Below, piece by piece: positions 10,592 through 19,811 of a stretch of 26,112 nucleotides of DNA. The translations under genes and the position numbers were made by a program. The notes below the pieces were generated by a model. The model did not search any database. It was given only the letters and a program-made list of their open reading frames with translations, and was not told where the DNA came from. Every line of letters begins with the position of its first letter. Within the stretch, counting starts at the first letter, position 1. Source of the stretch: Intoshia linei (Eukaryota; Orthonectida; Rhopaluridae); contig LWCA01000480.1 in NCBI GenBank assembly GCA_001642005.1, positions 1 through 26,112 on the forward strand, written 5' to 3'.

Positions 10592-12205
10592 ATGTCCGAA
10601 GTTTCCTATTTTGTGGACGACTCCAACAATTCAACATTTCATACTAATGTGTCTGGTTGTGATAAACTAAAAATGTTTCTACATACGATTTTTCAATTGA
10701 TTTCGTTCCCCTTTAGAATAATTGGCAGAAAATTAATCCAAAAAAAACACTCTGGAAGTGAATTTACTCTAAGACTGATTAAAAAGGACGGATCGTACAA
10801 TTTGCAGCAGTAATAAATAAAATTTGGGGTGCCGTTAGATAAATATTTTGAGAAACACTTATTTGGGGTATTATATCTTGCATGCCACATTTATTGAATT
10901 ATTTAAATGTATTATTTCATTTCAATAACCTGATTTATTATATATTTTTTAATAATTCAATATTTTAGCAAGCATAGTGGCAATACTTCAAAAGTTGATA
11001 TGTTTACCAAATTAATAGATTCTAACTGGATATTTATATTTTTAATTCTTATGACCTCTTTATTCAGTAGCTGGGGATTGTGTGCTTTAATTTGGAAATA
11101 TTTGCAACATGACATACAACTTGATGCAGATAAATCTCCGCCTATTGACTATTTGAACATTTTCATGCTTTTTTCCATTGAAACTCAGCAAACTATTGGA
11201 TATGGAAATAAATATCTTAAAGGAAATTGTTCTGTATCTGGTGATAATCAAAATATATTTAAATATGTGATTATGCAAACCTAAATAATTTATATTATTT
11301 TTTAAACTTAAAATTACTTTAATTTTTTAATCTAATAATTTATGTAGCTGTAATTTTTATAATGATACAATCACTTATCGGGATTATCATACCTCTCTAT
11401 CTGACAGCGACTCTTTTCTATAAAATAATGAGACTTAAAGGACGCGAAGGTGAGATAATATTTAGTGAAAAAGCTACAATCTCTGAATTAAACAACCAAA
11501 GATGTTTCATTATCAAAGTCAAAGATACAAATAAGCAAAGCACTCTGATTGACTCAACAATGAAAGCTGTTTTAATTGAATACATAATAAAAAGTAACAA
11601 TAACATTTCTCTTATTGAACACCCCTTTACGATAAATTCATTTGGATCGACCGATGGATCTTTATATTTACTAGAGCCCATTTCATTTGTACATATTATT
11701 GACAGTGAAAGTCCATTTTGGAGCTTTGATAAAGAAATGCTATCTAAATTTTCATGTGAAATTGTGGTAATTTAATTACATGTTTATCTTTAAATCAATT
11801 TAGTTTACCATCGAAGCTACATTAGCTAGCACAGGAACGACTATAACTACTTGTGGTTCATATAAACCTATCGATATAATATGGGGAGCTCTGCATACAC
11901 CTATGCATAAAATTGAAAATATTGAAAAACAAACGAAACAAATGTTCAATAATATTACTAAACATACTATGACCCATATCAGTACAAAACATTGGACAGA
12001 GTTTAATAACAAATTAAATGAATTGTCAAAAAAATCCGTAGATGAAAAATGCGATGTCTATCTTTCATTAAAGAATAGTATGAAAATATCGAATGCGAAA
12101 TTTACTCTAAATCAAAAAGTTTTGGAAACATATCATAATTCCACAAAAAACACACATAATTCTGAAACCAAATCTAATCATGGCTCAGTATCGGAAGATA
12201 ATTAA
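10592..12205 (+). CDS. inward-rectifier K+ channel (Kir), 4 exons
   Basis: Plasma-membrane potassium channel subunit; Kir channels are tetramers gated by PIP2. Exons 10592-10809, 10969-11240, 11348-11766 and 11804-12205 give 436 codons, all in phase. Order: N-terminal RLIKKDGSYNLQH (family RxVKKDGxxNVxF/H), M1 at about 92-115, pore SIETQQTIGYG with the TIGYG filter at 148-152, M2 VIFIMIQSLIGIIIP (165-179), basic linker KIMRLKGREG (PIP2 region), then the cytoplasmic beta domain with IIFSEKATI, SPFWSF, FEIVV-like CEIVV, and IEATLASTGTTITTCGSY before DIIWG. The tail is Ser/Asn/Lys-rich. Two oddities: the M2 position that is Asp/Asn in strong rectifiers (Kir2.1 D172) is Pro179, and of the two conserved extracellular cysteines only the one after the filter (GNC) is present. 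The subfamily cannot be set by eye. It lies in tandem 138 bases after the SLC26 stop. Confidence 0.93.
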
Positions 12206-12520
12206 TTGATAAAAGTTATAATTTTATTTTTCTCTTTACGTCTATTATTATAAACATGCATATCAAAATTTAACTAATTTTTCTACAGTATTCACTTAAA
12301 CTTCTGAAATATATTTAAATGTCTAAAGTCGTTGTTTTCCAAATCTGTAGTAGAAACTGCCTTTTTGACCCTTTCAAGGTCTAAAATTTTACAAATAATC
12401 AAAGTATATATACATTTAGTAGATGCATCGTATGAAATTTCTTTTATCTTTAATTCATGCTTTTTTCTTCACATCATCCAATTATTTCATCACCTTTGTC
12501 AATCATTTAAATTTCAATTA
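12206..12520. other. Kir 3' flank
   Basis: AT-rich sequence after the Kir stop up to the Tigger-like element. No AATAAA is obvious close to the stop. A 64-codon open frame from 12332 has no family resemblance and runs into the transposon end, so I leave it uncalled. Confidence 0.4.
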
Positions 12521-13303
12521 CAGTAAAATCTCGATTATAATTACAGTGCTATTTTAATTATAACTAAGACAAATTTAAATTACAATTAATAAATAAAGGT
12601 AATTTGGCGTCACATTTGAAAACTAACGATAATAAAAATTATGAGAAAGCCTATAAATTTGTTTGATAAAATCAAAATAATTGATGAGGTGGAATCAGGA
12701 ATTATATACAAAAAATGTAGTTTATATGTAAATATGAACAAATTACATCTTTGTTACTCTTATTGTATAAATTATTATTCCGTTATTTATTACTGTTTAT
12801 CAAAGATTCTCAAATATGGCCCTTTTTATATTTTTCGTGGTCCGCCTAATATTTTTATCGGTAAATTCAATTTACCGATATTTCAGTTATTAACCCCAAA
12901 AATCATTTCTCATTAATTGTCAACTACTTTTTTATAAATTTTCTAGCAATAAAATAAAAATTGTGATTCGTTATGGTCCTAAATTATTTTATGTTGATAA
13001 ATCTGGCTCTTCTGAAAAAAAGTTAAGAACCCTGCTGTATACATACAAATAGATATTGTGTGTATGTATCACAAAACACTCGGATTAGGGAATATTAATA
13101 TTTAGACTCAATTAAGTTTTAAAATAAAATTTAATCATTATTTAGTATAAAATAATCTATTAAAAATACTAATTCTTATTTCAATATAATTATCTAAACT
13201 TAAAATGTAATATGAAGTTTTGATTATCTACATATGTACTAAAGTTTAATTTACAATTTTGCTGTATGTATAATTGACTGTATGTATGATGGAGATTCCA
13301 CTG
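12521..13303 (+). mobile_element. Tigger/pogo-like transposon relic
   Basis: An element of 783 bp flanked by TA (12519-12520 and 13304-13305). The left end is CAGTAAAATCTCGATTATAA; the right end read inward is CAGTGGAATCTCCATCATAC. These inverted ends resemble the CAGT...ACCTCGATTATA ends of Tigger elements. Inside, from 12641, a frame begins MRKPINLFDKIKIIDEVESG, much like the first helix-turn-helix of CENP-B/pogo transposases (LSLEEKIKIIEEVESG in the family). After about 35 residues the resemblance stops and no DDE domain is left, so it is an internally deleted, inactive copy. Confidence 0.65.
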
Positions 13304-13610
13304 TACATTATTATACAGTGTATTACTTAAGATCTATTCATTTATTTTTATGTTAATTTTGTAAATTATTAATATTAAAAATTATTATAACAGATTAATG
13401 GCCAGTAATAAACCTATGAATGCCAAGCTTTTAAATTTGTTATTTTTTGATTTAATTGATGATTTGAAGATGTAAAATATCTTTTGTAAAAATTTAAAAT
13501 TTTTCAAAACAACAAAACAAGATTATCTTCAAAAAAGTTAATAAATTGTGATTATTAATCCTTGAATTCAAAGTAACACCAATGTGATTTTAAAGTTTAG
13601 AAATATATTA
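13304..13610. other. spacer between two transposons
   Basis: AT-rich, no open frame or repeat boundary recognised. Confidence 0.4.
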
Positions 13611-13783
13611 TAGTAATACCTAATATATAAAAAACAAATTTGTTCCGAGATCTTGTTTTTTAAGCGATAGTTTAATTTATATTGACACAATGTAAAAAAG
13701 CTTGTAATTTTCGCCCATTTTTTTATTTTTTTGTTTTCTAATTTGTTCGTTAACGCGAAAGTTCGTTAAGCGAGGTATTACTG
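13611..13783. mobile_element. short TA-flanked MITE (Tigger-type end)
   Basis: An element of 173 bp. The right end read inward is CAGTAATACCTCGCTTAACG; the left end is TAGTAATACCTAATATA, sharing AGTAATACCT and then diverging. TA flanks both sides (13609-13610, 13784-13785). The end sequence is of the Tc1/pogo CAGT type. It is non-coding, and only about 11 bp of inverted repeat survive at the left end, hence moderate confidence. Confidence 0.5.
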
Positions 13784-13983
13784 TACACGTAGATGTACTA
13801 ATGTCAAATAAACTTATGGTGTGCTTTCAAGATCAATTAAATTTACTAAATGAAACTGACGGAAAAATTTTTTAAGAAAAAAAACTCAATTTCAGAGTAT
13901 GATGGTATGGTAGGTTTGGCTTCACATAAAAGCAACAGAGTTGATTGTTAAAATATAATTTAAAGGTATATTTATTAAATATC

Positions 13984-14321
13984 TAGGGTTTCCAACTGCG
14001 TTATTTTCCCTTTGAGACTTCGGGTTTTCAAATTCAATTCAGGGCTCAGGGTTAAGTGATATTTCTCAGGGTAATTTAATTATTTCAATCAAAATCATCA
14101 GATCAGACTTATAATAAAAGTTTAAAGTATTCATTTTGAAATTTGCAATAAAAATTGTGTGTAAACTGTTATTATTTTTTAACAAAGAGACCCAAAGTAA
14201 AAAAGGGCCCACAAAAATTTTTTAAATAACAAAAAAAATAACACGCTTCGCTGCGCTTCAGCCAAATTTTTACCTTCGCTCAAAATTTCGGGTGGAGGAT
14301 AACTTAAGGTTGGTAACCCTA
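13984..14321. mobile_element. hAT-like MITE with perfect 8-bp TSD
   Basis: A non-coding element of 338 bp. The left end TAGGGTTTCCAAC and the right end read inward TAGGGTTACCAAC match at 12 of 13 bases, and this TAGGGTTNCCAAC form is a frequent hAT terminus. Perfect 8-bp target duplication TAAATATC lies at 13976-13983 and 14322-14329. The interior holds a GC-richer patch (CGCTTCGCTGCGCTTC) that stands out from the AT background. About 28 bases further right, a second terminus-like sequence reads inward as TAGGATTGCCAACTCTG, ending at 14363. Confidence 0.85.
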
Positions 14322-14560
14322 TAAATATCCTTTAATTTTGTTTTTCAGAGTTGGCAATCCTAAATAAGCTTTAGATTCAGATTGTAATATATTATAGCAT
14401 CTGATATTATATAGTGATTTATTTATAATCACAACCTTATACAATGGTATTGTAAATTGATCTCTGATGGTATAAATTTCAATGAATTATGGTCGATGTG
14501 ATCAAAAATAAAAATAAAGTTCACCATTTCTTGTGCGCAACAATTTAAAAATTTTTATAA

Positions 14561-16562
14561 ATGGATAAATATTTTCAAAATATAACACGATTTTTGTGTT
14601 TTACAAAGAAAAAACTAGTGAGTTGTGTATTATGTGTTAAATATTATTATTAAGGGGACCGTACATAACATAGGTCTGCTATTGGGTACCAACTATAGTG
14701 AAACTTTGAGGTAATTAATTTGGTAGTTTTTTTTATTTTTTTTTTTATCTAGAATTTTGAAAGAATATCTTGAATATATCAAAACAGATGAATATAATTC
14801 CCAATTAACGTGTTATTATTATATTTTTGGGAATTTGAAAAATTCAGAAGTAAATTATAATTCTTTTGATGACATGACATTTCATACGAATTTTAATATT
14901 ATTATATATTATATGTATTTATACAAATTTAAAAATTATTATTTTATTATCATATTCTCAGTTTATTCTTATCGTGTAATTTCAGCTTACAGAAAATCGA
15001 TTCTGAACAATGTTCATTTAACATTATATGAAAATATATTTTATATTATGTTTGCTTATTGATTACATCACGAATTTTTAGAATTATAAAGTTTTATTAA
15101 TTGAAGAATCGAAATTAAAAAAAAATCTTGTTCTATTTGATAAAAATGTGAATTCAACATTATTTTGTATTATTGACAAGTCTTGTGAGGTTAATTGTAA
15201 AAATTTATAAAATTTTGTTTATATTAGGATTCACTATTGTGGAATTTTGGCAATCAATTTTATAAAGATTTTATTACTCGAGAACACGATTACGTACATT
15301 TTTGTAGAAAGTATTTTTTAAAAAAAATGTATTTCCAATTATTGCCGTGTACCATTATACTACCGTTTGTAGTGTTTCCTAAATTTTCAGTTGAAGGAAT
15401 TTAAAGCTTCATAAAATTCATATTTTGAAACACAAACATAAGTTAAACAGTTGTAATGTAAAAAATGACGGAATTTAAGCTAAGATTAAAGACATTAAAA
15501 ATGTGAAATATTATTTTTCAATTGTTTATACATGGTTCTATTGTGGTAATTGACAATTATTTATATGTTTTAGATTCGACAATGATATTAATACTGATTT
15601 TTTGCCAAAATATAAAGATGTATGTAATTATTAAGCAATCCCCTCAAACACTTATTTTTGACCAATTAAAAGTATTCATTGCGAAATCCATTTAAAATTT
15701 TGTGATATGAAACAAAACCACACATTTGGCCCGGATCTTACCGGATTATCATTAAAATAATACAATAATAAAGAGTATTAATAATTTATTAGAAACAATT
15801 TCACTGTAATGTTACCCAAGATAGACAGATACACCCTTCCGGTTTAAAAAATGCTGAATTGGACATTTTTAATAGCTTTCGTGTAAAATATTTTTTATTT
15901 ACATAAACGTTTAATAATAGAAAGATTCTGATAATATAAAAGAAAATTTACAATGCAATTTGAAACAAAGTAAAAATGGTAAGAAATCTCCATCAAAATT
16001 AGAAAATGGTAAATTTAATAGTACTTTCATTTAATAATTTGTGTAGATAAACCATCAAAAGAAAAAATAATGGTATTTTGTATTATAAACTTATGTTTTA
16101 TATAAAAAAAAATATTTTTATTTTGTTTTTTAATTTGATTAATTTATACAAACAGTATCTACGTCTGTCACAGTCAAATGATTTCAAATATGTTTTTTTA
16201 ACAATACATTTTACATTGCTTTTTAGAATATCCTTATTTATATTATAAAATATGACTCGTATACTGTATATGACTGTATATCGACTCGTAGAATTTAATA
16301 CTTGAATATTATCTAATTGGTGATATTTTTTTTAAAATTTTCTAAAAATAGATGTTCGTTTTTTAGGTCATTGAAAAGATTCCCTAGTAATGTATTTTAA
16401 CTTTATCATTTTAAAATCTTTTTTATAGTTACCTGGTTTATAGTAGCATAACAAGACTGGATATTATTTTCTATTTATTTTTAAATTTAGAGAAAATCAG
16501 AAAAAAAGAAACCATCCAAATTCAAACAGACATCATTATCCATGTTTTTTAAAAAAATTTAA
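14561..16562 (+). CDS. POLD3: DNA polymerase delta subunit 3 (POLD3/p66), 9 exons
   Basis: Accessory subunit of replicative DNA polymerase delta; it bridges the small subunit and PCNA in the nucleus. Exons: 14561-14617, 14655-14710, 14753-14849, 15082-15189, 15228-15310, 15574-15619, 15921-16008, 16047-16072, 16491-16562, all in phase, 210 codons. The N-terminal half follows POLD3: the YFQNITRFL start, GLLLGTNYSETLRILKEYLE (human SYTLGVHVNQAKQMLYDYVE), QLTCYYYIFGNL (human QLHVTYLVSGSL), KVLLIEESKL, and FCIIDKSCEDSLLWN. A short Lys-rich linker follows. The protein ends QTSLSMFFKKI, a textbook PIP box (QxxLxxFF, residues 200-207), as POLD3 does in other animals. Human POLD3 is 466 residues, so the disordered middle is almost gone here. 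AATAAA at 16574 lies 12 bases after the stop. Exon 7/8 boundaries are the least certain: a 24-base alternative intron starts at 15980. Confidence 0.8.
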
Positions 16563-16573
16563 TATATTTTTGA

Positions 16574-16579
16574 AATAAA
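16574..16579 (+). terminator. AATAAA polyadenylation signal after POLD3
   Basis: Canonical AATAAA 12 bases downstream of the POLD3 stop codon, which supports the assigned last exon. Confidence 0.55.
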
Positions 16580-16802
16580 CTATAAAATCTAGATGAATGT
16601 AAATTATGTCATTTGTATTTATTGATTTGTCTTAGAATTACAAATTGATGTTTCAAAATTATATATTATGAATTTTGAAGTAAAAGTAGTACATTTGTAT
16701 TATGAAATTTTAAAATATAGCTAATCAATATGATAATTTTAGAAGAATTTTATATTTTATCTATCTGATTGTCAAAAAGTATCATTTTAGATTTCATGCC
16801 AA

Positions 16803-19089
16803 ATGAATTTTGTATTTAATTTGTTGAAAGGTCTATCGAATTTTTTTATGTTAAAGTTAAAATAGTTTTACCCATATTATTTGTAAATAAATGTACATTT
16901 AATCCTCAAGCAAAACGTTTGTACAGTGATCTTGTTAGAAAATGGAAATTACAATAAATTGATTAAACCAGATGGTGACAACGGCACTGCTTTAATAGTA
17001 TGGTTAGGTCTTAGCTTATCACAAATTATAGATGTGGTAATTATATATTTATCTTGATATAAGTGTTGAGTAAGATGAAAAAAATCAAATAATGACCACA
17101 AATGTTTGGTTGAAACATGTAATTATAGGAATATAAATAATATCTTAATAACTAGAAATGAAAAGATGAAAAATTAACATGGAATCCTTATGAATATGGT
17201 AGGGTTGACAGACTTTATGTCAAATCAGAAGACATTTGGACGCCGGACATTCATACATTATTAGTTTTTATTTTTTCAGTGCTGATGGAAACTATTATGT
17301 CACAATGATGACTATTACCACAGTTCACGCCAAGGGTGTGATTGAATGGGAACCTCCAGCCATCTATAGAAGTTCTTGTATAAGAAATAATAGAAATGTC
17401 CAATATTTTAAAACTATTATTAATGAAATTAATAATAATATTTTTAGTTTGGTTCATGGAGCTACGATGGCTTAAATGTAGATATTCATCACATGAGTTT
17501 CCTAAATTCTACAAAAATAAATTCATCATTCTCCGTTGAAATGGAAATTAATTTGAACAATTTTTATCGTAGTTCTGAATGGGATTTATTGAGAGTTGAT
17601 GCACAAAAAAATGAGAAATACTATACCTGCTGTATTGAACTTTACCCTGATATAACTTTCAATATAACTATTCGACAAAAAGCCTTGTTTTATACGGTAA
17701 ATATGATAATACCATGCGTTTCCATGTCTTTTTTAACGGTATTGGTATTTTATTTGCCTTCCCAAAGTGGAGAAAAAATTTCATTGTGTATTTCAATATT
17801 ATTCTCTTTGACAGTTTTTTTCTTGATGCTATCAAAAATAATACCACCTACTTTTCTTGTCGTGCCTCTAATTGGAAAATATTTGTTATTTACTATCATT
17901 ATTGTTACATTATCCATTGTAGCAACAGTAATTGTTATAAACATTCACTTTCGATCACCCACATTACATAATATGCATCCGTGGATTAAAAAAAAATTTT
18001 TAAAGATTTTGCCCAGATTGCTTGGAATGAAATTGAAAAATTTCAAATCTTTAAGTCTTTCTAAATTTACTAGACCTCGAAAGACGAGAACAACATCATC
18101 TATCAAATTTAAAAATAGAGTTACCAAAGTGTATACACCTTCCGTCAACCGTAGATTTATTAATAGATTAATTTGTTCAAAAAACGACAAATGTAAAATT
18201 ACAAGAAATTTAATCGCAAATTCATTTTCAGATTAAAATATTAAAATCATAAAAAAACAAAAATACACCATTTGCCATTAATTGATATCACTCAAAGAAA
18301 AAAATACAAAATGACGAATTTTAAAGTTCTTAAACATAACACTATTGATGATGATTATTTGCATTTACGAACTATTGTCAGTGCTATGAAAAGTATTGAA
18401 TAGTAATTTTATATTTATATTTACTTATGGTTTTTTTAAATTTGTGACAATATAATTATTCAATGTTATATAAACCTTCAACCGTTAGGACCTATGCTAA
18501 TAAATTTAACAGGTGGCCTCTCAAAAAAATAATTTTACTTAAATATTTATCTCATTTCTAGAAATTTCGATTTCGAAATGAGATTCTGATATTCATTTTA
18601 ATGGATTTTAACAATTTTTGGATTGAGGTATTTACGTATTAAATTTTAAGTTGGAACAAATTATTTGAATTAAAAATATAAAATATTAGACCATATAGCT
18701 ATTTTTAGATCCGGGTCATTCTATCTACAGCACTGTTGTAATTGCCCCACTTTGTTTTATTCAGTTACCATTATTATTAATTCGTTTACTTGTATAGACC
18801 GATAACATGTATGTAAGATAATTTTTCATATTGAATCACTTAAAACACATACAGCAAGCTAATAACGTAATATTTATATATAATTAATAAAACTATGAAT
18901 AGGAAAAAGAAGATTGAAAATGTTTCAATGGTTGTAAATCGATTATTTTTGTGGTGTTTTTCATTGACAGTAGCTATTGGGACATTGTGTAAATCTTTTA
19001 CATTAATATTATTTATAATTTATTTAGATATCGTTCTTCAAGCTCCAGCTTTATATGCTAACCATAAAGCATTAATTTTTGGATATTAA
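16803..19089 (+). pseudogene. nicotinic acetylcholine receptor alpha-type subunit, decayed
   Basis: Remains of a Cys-loop cation channel subunit. Visible in order: signal-peptide exon 16803-16830 (MNFVFNLLK, continuing VLPILFV after a 35-base intron), [95 protein letters not shown], the alpha-type vicinal YTCC of loop C, TM1, M2 ([14 protein letters not shown]; the Glu fits cation selectivity), TM3, [13 protein letters not shown], a long basic loop, LRTIVSAMKSIE (MA helix) and the TM4 exons 18989-flanked, RLFLWCF and VLQAPALY, to TAA at 19089. Lesions: a +1 shift at 16929-16945; junction 17036/17075 one base out; TGA at 17159-17161 where the family has Trp; loss of VLYNN and its donor near 17253; loss of the second half of the Cys loop; no clean path from the loop to TM4. 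The stretch 17448-18236 (263 codons) is still open. Assembly error or unusual splicing is possible but less likely. Confidence 0.82.
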
Positions 19090-19811
19090 CCATTACAATG
19101 TTTATTATTTGTATAGCTTTCTGCATTAAAATTAATTAAGTTATTATATTATGCGAAATCAAAATAATTATAAATAGTTCATTCCAGTGTCGTATTAAAT
19201 TCGATCTGGAGTCCAGATTTTGGACTCGATAAATTTACAAGTTTTTTAATGAATTTGTTGATTTTTTTAAATATGCGGGAGTCTAGTAAAGATAAATTTG
19301 AAACAACAATTTGAACAACATCGCCGTAAAACACTAATATTGACTCATCCTCATTAAATAAAAATTCGAGAACTAAAAACTTTATAAAGAAATTACATGT
19401 GCTCTATTACTAAGCTATCACAAAATTACAATATACTTTAATCAAATTTTCTCAACTGACTGATCAATTCATAGAAATTAAACGAAATACGATTAAGTTC
19501 ATTACTAACAAAAATAAAAATTTAGAAAATTAGGATCAACAAAATGAAAAGCTGCAAATTTTTGTTTTTTTACGTGTTGCCACGAAATTTTTACTATAAT
19601 GTTAGTTCGCCAATTCAGAGCTTGAGAAACTACTCTTAAATAAAATAATTCAAAGAAAAAAAACAATACATCCTTTAAATTAAATATTTAATAAATATTT
19701 CAACAATAATTAACAAAACAATAAAATTGGTAATTAACTAATATAAATTAGTTTAAACATAAAATTTTCACTTAAAGTCATTTTGATGTCATTATATTCA
19801 TATACTCGCAT
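19090..19811. other. convergent intergenic spacer
   Basis: The receptor gene (+) and the SH2B gene (-) end towards each other across about 720 AT-rich bases. No open frame is supported. A short palindromic patch lies near 19210 (CTGGAGTCCAG). It must hold the 3' ends of both transcripts, but I see no clear minus-strand AATAAA near 19812. Confidence 0.4.

Noticed and set aside
10820-10890. Possible MITE in Kir intron 1 (GGGGTGCC start)
   Set aside because: No clear inverted end or target duplication; only a short similarity to the element at 24186.
14757-15062. 101-codon open frame
   Set aside because: Its first 31 codons are POLD3 exon 3; the rest is read-through of a 232-base intron.
14753-15310. 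RGS domain reading of the exons around ILKEYLEYIK and FYKDFITREH
   Set aside because: The helices looked RGS-like at first, but the order of motifs and the terminal PIP box fit POLD3 much better.
16919-16938. An 18-base intron to repair the receptor frameshift
   Set aside because: It is far shorter than any other intron here (33 or more), and using it would delete the conserved SDL block.
17156-17170. UGA read as Trp (altered genetic code) to explain the receptor TGA
   Set aside because: Other genes in the window use TGG for Trp, and the receptor has frameshifts and deletions that recoding cannot explain.
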